Of a stretch of DNA of 64,000 nt, positions 26,038-35,750 are shown piece after piece. A program made the position numbers and the translations under genes. Each line of letters opens with the position of its first letter. The first letter of the stretch is position 1. The notes under the pieces are model-generated. The model made no database searches. It was not told where the DNA came from and worked only from the letters and a program-made list of their open reading frames with translations. The stretch is taken from contig NZ_CP036276.1 of NCBI RefSeq assembly GCF_007747995.1, positions 3,215,001 through 3,279,000 on the forward strand. The letters run 5' to 3'. This DNA is from Symmachiella dynata. GTDB taxonomy: Bacteria; Planctomycetota; Planctomycetia; Planctomycetales; Planctomycetaceae.

Positions 26038-26486
26038 GGTCGGATGTCCTTCACACTCGTTGGCAAGGTGGGGCAGCATGGCCAACTTACGGTTGCGGAT
26101 GGTCGTGATGAAAACGTCGTGCTCAAATCGTTATGGCGACATGAGTAGCGAGGTCGATGCGGCCCTCATGTCGAGATTTCAATTCTCACATGAAACCGCC
26201 GGTAGGAGTCGAAGGCGGGAACAGGCGGCATCAAACATGTGATGCATCGCCTGCGATCGTGGTGTGTTTTGTAAGTCGTCAATGCTGGAGTGTCGCCGCT
26301 TGGCCGAAACCGGCGAACCAAGGAGTTCGCCTCCGTCCAAGAACGGCTCATTCTATTCATAAATTTTAACGGATAAGCGGGTCGAATGAAAAGGAAAACG
26401 ACCGGGATTTACTCCGTTTGCGCAAAGTTTCGGGGGCCGTCTCGGCGTAATCCGTCCAGGCGTCGAACCTCGCATTTCAAGGTCAA
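26038..26486. other. Gap between the PPC and DUF1549 genes
   Basis: The full gap is 515 bases (to 26552); its last part is the terminator annotated separately. The rest has no credible gene. It should contain the promoter of the PPC-WD40 pair, since the terminator isolates it from the DUF1549 gene upstream. No tRNA or strong repeat seen. Confidence 0.5.
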
Positions 26487-26522
26487 TAAAAAACGGCCGG
26501 ACACAGAGGTGTGACCGGCCGT
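26487..26522 (-). terminator. Intrinsic terminator of the DUF1549/DUF1553 gene
   Basis: ACGGCCGGACACA (26493-26505) pairs with TGTGACCGGCCGT (26510-26522) with one mismatch and a four-base loop. On the minus strand a T-run follows (AATAAAAAA at about 26486-26493 on the plus strand). It is about 30 bases beyond the stop codon of the DUF1549/DUF1553 gene. Confidence 0.85.
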
Positions 26523-26552
26523 GAGGCTAATTGGGGGATTGTCAAATCGACA

Positions 26553-29063
26553 TTAGTGATTGAACAAGAATTCCTTGGTGTTCACCAACGCCCAAATGAT
26601 GTCCTCGTAAGCGATTTGCTTCTCTTTTTCGTGCTTTGCAATATGCGCCAGGGCGATTTTCAACTCATCATCCTGGGGAGCCCGCGAATAGACCGATAGG
26701 TACAATTCTTGGATCTTCTGCTCGTCGCTCGTTTCCGTATCCTTGGCCAAAATGGCTGCACGACCGGACGCATTGGAGATTTTTCCCTGGACTTCGCTGC
26801 TATTGAGCAAATGCAGGCTTTGCGCCAAGTTGGCTTCCTGCGAACGTTCGCATTCGCAGGCCGTTTCGCCCTGTGGTTGGCCAAAGACTTTCAGGAAATA
26901 GGTGCCGACCGACGGATCGGGCAACTGTAACGCCGATGTTCCTGCGGGCAGTCCCTTGTAAGCTTGCGAGGTGGAGGTCACCTGGTGCAGAGCATCGTAT
27001 AGGACTTCGGCTTTCAGTCGGCGGGGGTAATACCGCGAGAAGTTTTGCTTGTCTTTGAGGTTGTAATCATTGGGGATCGCACTGAGTTGGTAGGTGTTGG
27101 ACTTGCAAATCGTCCGGACCAGCCATTTCAGGTCGAAGTTATTCTCAATGAATTGCTGCGCCAGATTGTCCAGCAATTCGGGATTCGACGGCGGATTGGT
27201 TTCCCGCATGTCGTCTTCGGGCTCGACAATGCCGCGGTCGAAGAAATGCTTCCAATAACGATTGACGATGGCCTTGGCGAAGAAGGGGTTATCTTTGGCG
27301 GCCATCCAGTCCACGAGATAGTGACGTGGATCGCGGTCGGCGGGGATGTCAAACGCTTCAACACCCAGTCCGGCCGGTTTCAGTTTTGTGCCGTTGCGGG
27401 GATTCTTTGCCGTGGCGACCCCTTCATTGTGGAAGATACGGCGGTCGCGGGCGGCACTTGCATCGTTTGCCAGTTTTTTGTTGCCCACGCGTGAGAAAAA
27501 TGCGGACAAGCTGTAGTAGTCGTTTTGGCTCCAGCGTTCGAATGGGTGGTGGTGGCAGCGTGCACATTGAATCCGTAAACCGAGGAACAATTGTGCCGTG
27601 TCTTCAACCTGTTCGTTGTTCTTACTGACTTCGCGGTACCAGACGACGGGCGGATTTTGGTCCATGTCGCCCGAAGCGGTCAAGATTTCACGGGCAAATT
27701 GATCGTAGGGTTTGTTTTCGTACAGGCTGTTCCAAATCCAGCGATAAAAGGCATACGTCCCTTTTTGGTCCGTGGCTCCGCGACGTTTGTTACGCAGCAC
27801 CATGTTCCATTTGTTGGCGAACAAATCGGCGTAGCCGGGACTGTCGACCAAGCGGTCGATCAACTTATCGCGTTTTTCCGGATCGCTGTCAGCCAGAAAT
27901 TGGCGGACTTCTTCAGCGGTCGGGATTTCTCCGGTGATGTCGACATAGGCACGGCGGATAAACGTTGCGTCGTTGGCGGGGCCTGACGGCGGGATGCCCA
28001 GCAACTTCAGTTTGTTCATCACCGCTTCGTCAACGAAATTGTTCGGTTCTGGGATATCGGCGAGATCGGCTCCCAATGGAATCGTCGCGCGAAACGTGGA
28101 GACTTGTCCTTGATAACGGGCCATGATGGCGACTTCGCCACTCAAATCGAGTGAGCGGACCAAGCCGGTTTTTCCGGATTCGGCCATCTCTGTGTCGTTG
28201 GGCTCAAACAGCGCCATGCGGGTGACGTCTTCGGTGCTGCCGTCACTATAAGTAGCGACGACGGTGATTTGTTGTTCGGCGCCGCGATCCATGACCCGAC
28301 CGGTGGGCAGGCATTGGATGCTGGTGACGACCGGGTCTTCAGGGTTTCCATACGGCATGCCTTGCTCAATCCAGTGAGCGATCAGCCGGTATTCGTGGCT
28401 GTCCTCTTCCATCCGTTTTCCACCACCGTGCGGCGATTTGCCGACCGGTTTGGTGAGGAACAAGCTTTCATCGGGTGAGGCCGGATTCAGCCGTCGGCCA
28501 CGTCCTTCTTTGACCAAGAACTCGTAATCGTCATCGGGATAGAAACCCAAGAGCGAAAGTTTGAAGCCGTTTTGTCCACTGGCTTTGCCGTGGCAACCCC
28601 CGCTGTTGCAACCGAGTTTGGTGAAAATCGGTACGATCTGATTCTTGAAGTTCATCGGCGGGTCGTTGGCAATGCCCGCGACAGTTCCACTGAGCGACGC
28701 TGATTTTCCTGCTTCGATCGAGGCAGTAATGGTCACCGTTCCGTCGGCTAGCGGTGTGACATACCCATCGTCGCTGATGGAAACAATGCCTTCCGGCTCA
28801 GCCTTGTAGGTGACTTTACGGGTGAAGTCGTGTTGTTGCCCGCTGGCGAACAGACCGGTCACAAAGAGTTGTTGACTTCGATCACGGCCATTGATGACAA
28901 ACCCTTTGCCATCGATATTCGGTTCGACGCGGAGTTCAGTCAACGGGCCGGGATCCCCCAAACCAGATGACTTGGTTTCCTCGACAGCCGATGCGCTTCC
29001 CGCGATAGCTGTCCAAAGACAAATGCTCCACGCAGCCGGTGCAATGCGCCAGAAACGGTCCAT
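26553..29063 (-). CDS. Planctomycete DUF1549/DUF1553 cytochrome-type protein with Ig-like domain
   Basis: An 836-aa protein from ATG 29063, preceded by GGGAG. A signal peptide (MDRFWRIAPAAWSICLWTAIAGSASA) leads into a Big_2-like Ig domain ('DGYVTPLADGTVTITASIEAG'). A planctomycete cytochrome region has a Cys-x4-Cys-His motif ('GCNSGGCHGKASGQNGFKLSL'). DUF1549 follows with 'RRAYVDITGEIPTAEEVRQFLAD', 'KWNMVLRNKR' and a canonical CxxCH, 'QCARCHHHPFERWSQ'. DUF1553 ends the protein ('NPFFAKAIVNRYWKHFFDRGIV', 'RRLKAEVLYDALHQVT', 'SQEANLAQSLHLLNS', 'LYLSVYSRAP'). These proteins are signature paralogues of the phylum and are thought to be periplasmic; no reaction is established. Separated from the PPC gene by a terminator. 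Confidence 0.93.
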   Translation of the reverse strand: MDRFWRIAPAAWSICLWTAIAGSASAVEETKSSGLGDPGPLTELRVEPNIDGKGFVINGRDRSQQLFVTGLFASGQQHDFTRKVTYKAEPEGIVSISDDGYVTPLADGTVTITASIEAGKSASLSGTVAGIANDPPMNFKNQIVPIFTKLGCNSGGCHGKASGQNGFKLSLLGFYPDDDYEFLVKEGRGRRLNPASPDESLFLTKPVGKSPHGGGKRMEEDSHEYRLIAHWIEQGMPYGNPEDPVVTSIQCLPTGRVMDRGAEQQITVVATYSDGSTEDVTRMALFEPNDTEMAESGKTGLVRSLDLSGEVAIMARYQGQVSTFRATIPLGADLADIPEPNNFVDEAVMNKLKLLGIPPSGPANDATFIRRAYVDITGEIPTAEEVRQFLADSDPEKRDKLIDRLVDSPGYADLFANKWNMVLRNKRRGATDQKGTYAFYRWIWNSLYENKPYDQFAREILTASGDMDQNPPVVWYREVSKNNEQVEDTAQLFLGLRIQCARCHHHPFERWSQNDYYSLSAFFSRVGNKKLANDASAARDRRIFHNEGVATAKNPRNGTKLKPAGLGVEAFDIPADRDPRHYLVDWMAAKDNPFFAKAIVNRYWKHFFDRGIVEPEDDMRETNPPSNPELLDNLAQQFIENNFDLKWLVRTICKSNTYQLSAIPNDYNLKDKQNFSRYYPRRLKAEVLYDALHQVTSTSQAYKGLPAGTSALQLPDPSVGTYFLKVFGQPQGETACECERSQEANLAQSLHLLNSSEVQGKISNASGRAAILAKDTETSDEQKIQELYLSVYSRAPQDDELKIALAHIAKHEKEKQIAYEDIIWALVNTKEFLFNH

Positions 29064-29804
29064 TCTCTGCTCTCCCTGTCGGTTTGAATCGGAACCCACC
29101 GCTTGAATCCGTTGCAATCGGTAGTGGCACAGCCACTCTAAATGGTTACGTTGTCATTGATAATTTCCGCACAAACCCCTGCAGGATTCGTGCAGGCTGG
29201 AAAATGCTCAACGCATCAAAATAGGTGGGACGGTGCAGTAAGGTCAAGAATACCAATCAAAATATGCTGATGCAAGCACTGATGCTGTCTCAGACGAAGT
29301 GTCGTCCTCGCTACAGATCATCGGGAACTTGGCAAACAGGTCGCTTCGTGACGATAATTCGGGTGGTACGAGATCGAAGGTCTTGGGTAGGTCTCGGGAA
29401 GGAACGGCGTGTTGCCGCAAATTACTTTGGAGTGTCAGGTTCAATGATCATGGGTAGGATCAATTCCCTGAATGTGGGGGTCGGTGAGGAATGTTCTCTT
29501 CAGAATACGATATTTCTGAGTGACTTTGCAACGACACTTTGCAGAATGGGGGTATGGAATTTTTTATTGCATTGTCGGTTGTTGCTGATGGTTTACAATA
29601 CAAGTGCAACCTCAGCGTTGTCGATGTGAGGTTAAAGGACCCTTGGTGAGCGCGATTCCCGCAGGGTTTCCTGCCGAATCGGCAAATGGCCGCGAGCACA
29701 ATTGCCGCATGGCGATGACGAGTGGTTCATCCAATTGAGCAAACCATCCCCAACTGGTAAGCGGACAGCGGTGTCCGATGCCGAATTAGACCGACTGAGT
29801 AAAC
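29064..29804. other. 741-bp gap between divergent genes, no gene seen
   Basis: This region lies between the minus-strand DUF1549 gene and ribBA. Frames of 62-134 codons exist, but their products are not protein-like and lack ribosome-binding sites. I looked for an FMN riboswitch ahead of ribBA and did not find its conserved aptamer blocks. The part near 29500-29610 is AT-rich and may hold promoters. Confidence 0.5.
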
Positions 29805-31076
29805 ATGCCGACGACCCATTCCAAGAATATCGACGACGCCATTGCCGCCATCCAAGCAGGGCGACCGGTGATCGTCATCGACGATGCTGACCGCGAAAAT
29901 GAAGGAGACTTCATTTGCGCCGCCGAATCGATCACCCCCGAAACGGTGCGATTGATGTTGCGGCATGGCATGGGGTTGCTGTGTACACCGGTCAGTGCGG
30001 CAATCGCACAGCGGCTCAATTTCAGCCCCATGGTCGATAGCCGCCGCAGTTCGACGCCGATGCAAACGCCGTTTCAAATTCCAGTCGATCACCGCAGTGC
30101 CGGGACGGGAGTGAGCGTCGAGAACCGTCTACGGACGATCCGCGCCATCGGCGACCCGAATTCCCGTCCCGACGACTTTTTTGGTCCCGGACACATTCAC
30201 CCACTGGTCGCCAAAGAAGGAGGCGTGCTCCGTCGCGCTGGACATACCGAGGCGGCCATCGATCTGATGCATTTGGCCGGCATGCAACCGGCAGCCGCGT
30301 TGATCGAGATTTGCAGCCAGGAAACCGACGGCATGTCGGACCATCAGGAATTGAAACAGCTCTCGGAGCAATTCGATCTGCCGCTGCTGACGATAGAGGA
30401 ATTGATCCGTTACCGCAGCGAACGCGAACAGTTAATCCATCGCGAGGTAGACGCTCACATGCCGTCACGTTATGGCGACCTGCGGGTGATTGCTTACCGC
30501 GTCGAACATGAGGATCAAGTGCCGATCGCGATTGTGATGGGCGACCTTGCCTCGGTCGATGCCCCGCTGGTGCGGATGCATTCGTCTTGTTTTACGGGCG
30601 ATTTATTAGCTTCGCTGCGGTGCGACTGCGGCGATCAATTGCATATGGCACTCGACATGATCCGCCGCGAAGGCGTAGGCGCTGTCGTGTATTTGCCCCA
30701 AGAAGGACGCGGCATCGGACTGATCCCCAAGCTGAAAGCTTATGTCCTGCAGGACGAAGGCTACGATACGGTCGAAGCCAATCATAAGCTGGGCTTCAAA
30801 GCAGACCCCCGCGATTATGGGATCGGCTTGCAGGTGCTGAAGGATTTGGATTTGCGACGGGTGCGGCTGCTGACCAACAATCCCAAAAAGACCGACGCAT
30901 TTGCGCAGCGGTTTGATCTGGAAGTGGTTGAGCAAATCCCCATTGTCGCTTCACCGGAAAAGCACCGGCAACATTACTTGGAAACTAAGCGGACCAAGAT
31001 GGGGCACATATTACCGGCGGCGGCAGAGATCGATCCAGTACAGCCGGCGAGCGGACAAGAGATTGCCGAGAATTGA
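29805..31076 (+). CDS. ribBA: Bifunctional 3,4-dihydroxy-2-butanone-4-phosphate synthase/GTP cyclohydrolase II
   Basis: A 423-aa riboflavin-pathway enzyme that catalyses both entry reactions. RibB domain: residues 1-205, with 'VIVIDDADRENEGDFICAAE', 'GLLCTPV', 'DHRSAGTGVSVENR' and 'HIHPLVAKEGGVLRRAGHTEAAIDL'. RibA domain: about 210-400, with the zinc site 'HSSCFTGDLLASLRCDCGDQL', 'LPQEGRGIGL', 'LGFKADPRDYGIGLQVL' and 'LLTNNPKKTDAF'. All core motifs look intact. The C-terminal tail ('AEIDPVQPASGQEIAEN') is extra and likely disordered. The last pathway step but one, ribH, is in the same window at 45071-45541, not adjacent. Confidence 0.97.
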   Translation: MPTTHSKNIDDAIAAIQAGRPVIVIDDADRENEGDFICAAESITPETVRLMLRHGMGLLCTPVSAAIAQRLNFSPMVDSRRSSTPMQTPFQIPVDHRSAGTGVSVENRLRTIRAIGDPNSRPDDFFGPGHIHPLVAKEGGVLRRAGHTEAAIDLMHLAGMQPAAALIEICSQETDGMSDHQELKQLSEQFDLPLLTIEELIRYRSEREQLIHREVDAHMPSRYGDLRVIAYRVEHEDQVPIAIVMGDLASVDAPLVRMHSSCFTGDLLASLRCDCGDQLHMALDMIRREGVGAVVYLPQEGRGIGLIPKLKAYVLQDEGYDTVEANHKLGFKADPRDYGIGLQVLKDLDLRRVRLLTNNPKKTDAFAQRFDLEVVEQIPIVASPEKHRQHYLETKRTKMGHILPAAAEIDPVQPASGQEIAEN

Positions 31077-31224
31077 GCAATCGCTCGTAACCGGCATGAC
31101 TTCGAAGCAGGGTCTATTCTTCTGAGGCAAAACTCAGGCTAGTGCAAAACCCGTAGTGATTCGCCGCGGCGGATCTTTTCGTCAGCCTGAACAGCTCAGG
31201 CGGCGACGGCGGCTGAATATTGAA

Positions 31225-31434
31225 TCAGTCGCAGCTTTGCCACTCTTCGATCATTTCCATCAGCATTTCCGTTTCCACGCTTTTGGCCCACACAGTCTCG
31301 CCACCTTCCAGCGCGACCTCGTGCAGTCCTTCGCATTGGCAATCGACTTCACCGCAAAAGTGCGGCGTCGCCGAAATCCAAATCACCCGGTACAACGGAA
31401 TCTGCTTGTCATCCACGCGGCAAAATATGCTCAC
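31225..31434 (-). CDS. Small Cys-containing hypothetical protein
   Basis: A 69-aa product if translation starts at the GTG at 31434; a GTG at 31443 and a TTG at 31479 are also in frame. An AGGGTGAG stretch lies upstream of the chosen start. The sequence, 'IFCRVDDKQIPLYRVIWISATPHFCGEVDCQCEG' followed by 'VALEGGETVWAKSVETEMLMEMIEEWQ', is protein-like, with a beta-rich first half, a C-x4-D-C-x-C cluster that could bind metal, and a final acidic helix. It converges on ribBA. No family recognised. Confidence 0.5.
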   Translation of the reverse strand: MSIFCRVDDKQIPLYRVIWISATPHFCGEVDCQCEGLHEVALEGGETVWAKSVETEMLMEMIEEWQSCD

Positions 31435-31849
31435 GATGCTCACCCTGAAATCCAGTCCGCAGGCAGCCGCCGAACACAAGGGCCACTCACAACGGAGTCA
31501 AAATAATAAAGCACCAGTCTGAAACAACGCTGAACGATCAGTCCAACGCGATCGCTAACGAAACTCGAAAACGCTCTGGTGCTTTGTTCTTACTCTATGT
31601 CAATCAAGCCAAACCGCGATAATGCGAGTTTGCCACCCGAATTATTCGTTTTAACTACATGCATTGACAAGGACAATCCCAAATGAAAATCGGTTTTGGG
31701 ATGACTCCAACGTGTATCAATATGCCTCTGTTTTCGATTTGTGCACCAAACTCAGTGGTTCGGGGAGTCCTATTGAGCTAGGGAAATTGACAGTCATGTC
31801 CAGTATATCGCCCGCGTCGCTTTCCCTTTCTGTCTGATTTCAACTCATC
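31435..31849. other. 415-bp gap, nothing recognised
   Basis: An AT-richer stretch between two minus-strand genes. No credible reading frame, tRNA, terminator-like hairpin or repeat copy is visible. It could hold the promoter of the small Cys-containing gene. Confidence 0.4.
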
Positions 31850-32662
31850 TCACCGCCACGGATCGTAATCGGTCTCATGACGATCCAGTGCGCGAATCAT
31901 CGCCTGCCATTGAAACGGCCAACGTCCCGCTTGGGTGAGGACGGCTCGACTTTGCAAGGCGACCTCGCCGGGGACCGGCAGCACCGGACGACCGGTCGAC
32001 ATAGCCGCCATATTCACGTTGCAGGTCCGCTCCATATCAATCATGTCGATCAAAGCCTGTTCCACCGTCGTCGCACAGGTCAGCAGTCCATGGTTCGCCA
32101 GTATTAAAGCGCGCTTAGAGCCCAGTGACTCGACAATGCCTTTGGTCTGCTCCCCATCGATGACGATTCCCGTGTACTCGGCATAGAGAGCATGGTCGTC
32201 GTAGAATGAACAGCCGGTTTGATCCAATGGTTCCAAGAGCATGCCTAACGCGCTAAACGCGCTGCCGCCGGGGGGATGCGTATGGACGGCACAATTCACA
32301 TCGGGCCGCGCGGTGTGGATGGCCGAGTGAATACAAAATCCGGCAAGGTTGATCATTTCGCCGCCGGTCACAATCTCACCCGCTGAGTTCACCAATACCA
32401 AATTGTCAGCGCGGATTTCGCTAAACAGCAGGCCGAACGGATTGACCCAAAAATACTCCGGAGCCTGCGGCACTCGCAGTGAGATGTGTCCGGCAATTCC
32501 GTCGTCTAAACCCAAACGGGCCAGCATACGGTACGCGGCCGCGAGTTTGATTTTTTCCTCACGCGCTTCGGGCGTATCGGCCAGCGCAATGACGCGGTCC
32601 CGTTCTTCGCTGTGGGCAGCAGTCTGCTCGTGCAGGATGGATTCCGGATCTTTGTTGACCAT
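31850..32662 (-). CDS. Class II aldolase/adducin family protein
   Basis: A 270-aa protein from ATG 32662 (MVNKDPESILHEQTAAHSEE). The class II aldolase fold is marked by 'LAAAYRMLARLGLDDGIAGHISLRVPQ', 'YFWVNPFGLLFSEIRADNLVLVNSAGEIV', the zinc ligands in 'NCAVHTHPPGGSAFSALG' (His-x-His) and 'ILANHGLLTCATTVEQAL' (third His). Bacterial homologues are fuculose- or ribulose-phosphate aldolases/epimerases and many uncharacterised proteins; the substrate is unknown. It is divergently transcribed from an aldehyde dehydrogenase 197 bases away. Aldolase plus aldehyde dehydrogenase could form a degradation pair sharing a regulatory region. Confidence 0.88.
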   Translation of the reverse strand: MVNKDPESILHEQTAAHSEERDRVIALADTPEAREEKIKLAAAYRMLARLGLDDGIAGHISLRVPQAPEYFWVNPFGLLFSEIRADNLVLVNSAGEIVTGGEMINLAGFCIHSAIHTARPDVNCAVHTHPPGGSAFSALGMLLEPLDQTGCSFYDDHALYAEYTGIVIDGEQTKGIVESLGSKRALILANHGLLTCATTVEQALIDMIDMERTCNVNMAAMSTGRPVLPVPGEVALQSRAVLTQAGRWPFQWQAMIRALDRHETDYDPWR

Positions 32663-32859
32663 AGCAGCAGCCTCAGTGAAGGGATGTGAAGAAATGGAGA
32701 TAGACAATCGTAAACCGGCAGGCTGTCGGCGGCAACTCTCTCCCCCGATACCACTCACCACTCAGCGGCAGCGCGTGCAACTGTTTCTCGGAACGTCTAT
32801 ATTGGAGATCGCTTCGCCGTTGGAAATTGTTACCCCGTCTCTACAACTAACATCTCTGT

Positions 32860-34251
32860 TTGGACTCAACCGCCGTGACACTCACCGTCGTCAACCCCTA
32901 CGATCAAAGCACTGTTGCCGAGTTGCCTTTTGATACCGAGACTCAAATCGCCGAGAAACTAGACCGCGCCACGACCGCATTTTCGACATGGCGTCGTTTA
33001 AGTCTCGACCAGCGTGCGGCGATCGTTCAAAGCGGATTGGCGAAATTGCGAGACAACAGCGAACAAATTGTCCGCGACGTTACCTTGCAGATGGGCAAAC
33101 CGTTCAAGCAGGCCCAAGGTGAACTGGAGACGTTGTTTGACCGGGCGGAAACCTGTTTGGAACTGGCTGCCGATGCGCTCAGCCCCGATATTCTGCCCCC
33201 GCAGCCGGGGTTGGTGCGACGGATCGAACATGTGCCGCTGGGCGTTGTGTTCGACATTGCCGCCTGGAACTATCCGCTGATCATCCCCATCAATGTCATC
33301 GTCCCCGCCCTGCTCTGCGGCAATACAGTGCTGTTAAAGCACAGTGCGAAGACGCCGCTCTGCGGACGGCATTTGGCCGAGGCGTTTGGAAAACTGGCCG
33401 TTCCCGATTTGGTCACCGATGTGGTGCTCAACCACGCCCAGACCGAGCAGCTGATTGCCGACCGGCGTGTGCATCACGTTTCGTTTACCGGCTCCGTCGC
33501 CGGTGGCCGCAAGATTGCGCGGTACGCAGCCGAGCAGTTGATTGATACCGGATTAGAACTCGGTGGAAATGACCCCGCCTATGTCGCTGCCGATGCCGAT
33601 CTGGATTTTGCCGTGGCCAACCTCGTCGATGGGGCGTGCTACAACGCCGGTCAATCCTGCTGTGGTGTGGAACGCGCGTATGTGCATGAAACACTGTACG
33701 ACGAATTCCTGTGCAAAGCCGAGGCAGCGCTGCGGGACTATCGACTCGGAGATCCGCTCGACGAACAAACCACGCTCGGCCCCTTAGCGAGCCGCACAGC
33801 GCTGGGTGAATTGGAACAGCAAGTGCGTGATGCCGTCGACCGCGGCGCACGGTTACTGTGCGGAGGCAGCCGGGTGCCGGATCAAAGCGGGAACTTTTTT
33901 GCGCCCACCTTGTTAGCCGATGTTCCGCAAGATTCGGTCGTGATGCAGGAAGAAAGTTTCGGGCCCATACTGCCGGTCGCCTCGGTGGCGGATGACGCGC
34001 AGGCGTTGGCATTGATGAACGACTCACGCTTCGGTTTAACCGCTTCGGTCTGGACTCGCGATCAGGAGCGTGCCGAACGGTTCGCCGGTGAACTCAAGGC
34101 GGGCACGGTCTTTCAAAATCGCTGCGACTACCTCGACCCCGCACTCCCCTGGACCGGGGTGGGCGAAAGCGGCAAAGGTTCGACGTTATCGCAATACGGT
34201 TTCTGGCACCTGACGCGGCGCAAGAGCATCAATTTTCGGACTGAGACTTAA
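32860..34251 (+). CDS. Aldehyde dehydrogenase family protein
   Basis: A 463-aa NAD(P)-dependent aldehyde dehydrogenase, the size of the shorter succinate-semialdehyde-like members. The start is TTG 32860 or GTG 32875; neither has a clear ribosome-binding site. Catalytic residues are seen: Glu233 in 'LELGGNDPAYV' and Cys267 in 'NAGQSCCGVERAYVH'. Other landmarks are 'AAWNYPLIIPINVIVPALLCGNTVLLKHS', 'VSFTGSVAGG', 'QEESFGPILPV' and the closing 'GVGESGKGSTLSQYGFWHLTRRK'. It oxidises an aldehyde to the acid; the substrate is unknown. It is followed after 44 bases by the ceramidase-like gene on the same strand. Confidence 0.92.
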   Translation: MDSTAVTLTVVNPYDQSTVAELPFDTETQIAEKLDRATTAFSTWRRLSLDQRAAIVQSGLAKLRDNSEQIVRDVTLQMGKPFKQAQGELETLFDRAETCLELAADALSPDILPPQPGLVRRIEHVPLGVVFDIAAWNYPLIIPINVIVPALLCGNTVLLKHSAKTPLCGRHLAEAFGKLAVPDLVTDVVLNHAQTEQLIADRRVHHVSFTGSVAGGRKIARYAAEQLIDTGLELGGNDPAYVAADADLDFAVANLVDGACYNAGQSCCGVERAYVHETLYDEFLCKAEAALRDYRLGDPLDEQTTLGPLASRTALGELEQQVRDAVDRGARLLCGGSRVPDQSGNFFAPTLLADVPQDSVVMQEESFGPILPVASVADDAQALALMNDSRFGLTASVWTRDQERAERFAGELKAGTVFQNRCDYLDPALPWTGVGESGKGSTLSQYGFWHLTRRKSINFRTET

Positions 34252-34295
34252 GAAAACATTTCCTATTCAACTGCTCCCAATGGAGAGGCCTTTCC

Positions 34296-35624
34296 ATGTT
34301 CGCGAGAATTCGCATCGTCGGTGCCTTGCTGGTACTGATTCCACTTTGTTGCGACCGGCAATCCGCCTGGGCTGACGACGACAAACCGCTACGAGTCGGG
34401 TTTGGCAAGCAGGATATTACCCCCCAGGCACCGACGCCGATGTGGGGTTACGGCGCACGTCACGCGCTGCTCTCTCAGGGGACCTTGACCCCCCTCTATG
34501 CCAAGGCAATCGTGGTCCAGAGTGAAGAAGGCAAGGTGGCGATGGTCGGACTGGATATCGGCCGTGGCCCTACGCGGCAGATGATGGAGAAAATCCGTGC
34601 GGAGATATTAGAGAAAGCCGGCATAGAAAACGTGCTGATCAGTGGATCGCATTCGCACCACGGCCCGGTGATTGAATTGATCGACCGTGACGGCTTCGGC
34701 AAAGGGACGTATGACGATGCGGTCGCCTACGCGGAAAAATTGCCGGACCTGATCATCGAAGCCATCCTAGAAGCGGACAAAACCGCCCAGCCGGCGACGA
34801 TTGGTGTGGGGACGCGGGAAGTAACGCTCAATCGCAATCGTCACACCAAACGCAAACCCAAGGCCCGCGATCCGCTGTTGTCCGTCGTTCGATTTGACGA
34901 TGCCCAGTCGGGCAAGCCGCTAGTGGTGCTTGTCAATTTCTCCGCCCATCCCGTAATGACCAAGGGAGAGGTGCTCAAATTCTCAGCCGACTATCCCGGA
35001 TTCATGCAGGACAAAGTCGAGGCGGAGATGGAGACCAACTGCGTGTTTATCCAAGGGGCAGCGGGCGATCTGAGCCCCAACCCCACGGACGATTTTCGTG
35101 AGCCGAAACTCTTCGGCGAAGAACTTGCCCGGAATGTGATTGAGGTGGCCGGCGAGATTGAATCCAAACCACTGAAGCGAAACACGATTGTCGGCCGCGT
35201 CGACCAGTTTCGCTTCAAATCACGGATCGATTTTTCTGATCCGTTAGTTCTCGTCGGCTACAGTGCCGCCTTTTTCCCTGAATTGATCGTCAACTTCATC
35301 GAGGAGGCTAAAGAGGGGCATCAAGCGGAGTTGAATACCGTACTGCTGGGCCGCCAGATTGCTCTGGTGGGTGGCTCGGGGGAATTCTTCTGCAATCACG
35401 CAGTCCGACTCCGCGAACGGTCCTACGTCGATCACACGCTGTTCTTTGGATACTGCAACGGCCACAATTTGTATTTCCCCACCATCGAAGCAGTCTCCGA
35501 AGGGGGCTACGGCGCCGATGCAGCCGTCTCACCAGTGGAAATCGGCGCGGGAGAACGGATGATGAATCGGGCACTGATCAACATCTACGAGATGGCTGGT
35601 CGGATGAATGCTCAAGCGAAGTGA
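34296..35624 (+). CDS. Secreted neutral/alkaline ceramidase N-terminal-domain protein
   Basis: A 442-aa protein with a GGAGAGG ribosome-binding site and a signal peptide (MFARIRIVGALLVLIPLCC...AWA). The neutral/alkaline non-lysosomal ceramidase fold shows as 'RVGFGKQDITPQAPTPMWGYG', 'AIVVQSEEGKVAMVGLDIG', 'VLISGSHSHHGP', 'NFSAHPVMT', 'DYPGFMQDKVEAEM' and 'FIQGAAGDLSPNP'. The 'SxSHSHHGP' loop matches the zinc-ligand and nucleophile region of ceramidase ('SHTHSGP'-like), with His where Ser is expected in part of it. The family in planctomycetes is large and mostly uncharacterised; amide hydrolysis of a lipid or cell-wall compound is an inference. Confidence 0.85.
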   Translation: MFARIRIVGALLVLIPLCCDRQSAWADDDKPLRVGFGKQDITPQAPTPMWGYGARHALLSQGTLTPLYAKAIVVQSEEGKVAMVGLDIGRGPTRQMMEKIRAEILEKAGIENVLISGSHSHHGPVIELIDRDGFGKGTYDDAVAYAEKLPDLIIEAILEADKTAQPATIGVGTREVTLNRNRHTKRKPKARDPLLSVVRFDDAQSGKPLVVLVNFSAHPVMTKGEVLKFSADYPGFMQDKVEAEMETNCVFIQGAAGDLSPNPTDDFREPKLFGEELARNVIEVAGEIESKPLKRNTIVGRVDQFRFKSRIDFSDPLVLVGYSAAFFPELIVNFIEEAKEGHQAELNTVLLGRQIALVGGSGEFFCNHAVRLRERSYVDHTLFFGYCNGHNLYFPTIEAVSEGGYGADAAVSPVEIGAGERMMNRALINIYEMAGRMNAQAK

Positions 35625-35750
35625 ATGCCGACTCGCTTGGCCGCCGACAGATCTAGGGGCGATTTTGACGTCAATTGATTTCCAACGTAAAATAAATCAA
35701 GGAAACCACAGGGATCGCGCAGTGCGTAAAAACTCGCTGGGAGATTTGTC

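Noticed and set aside
29640-29804. Possible FMN riboswitch ahead of ribBA.
   Set aside because: The conserved AGGGTGAAATTCCCGACCGG-type blocks and the closing stem are not present.
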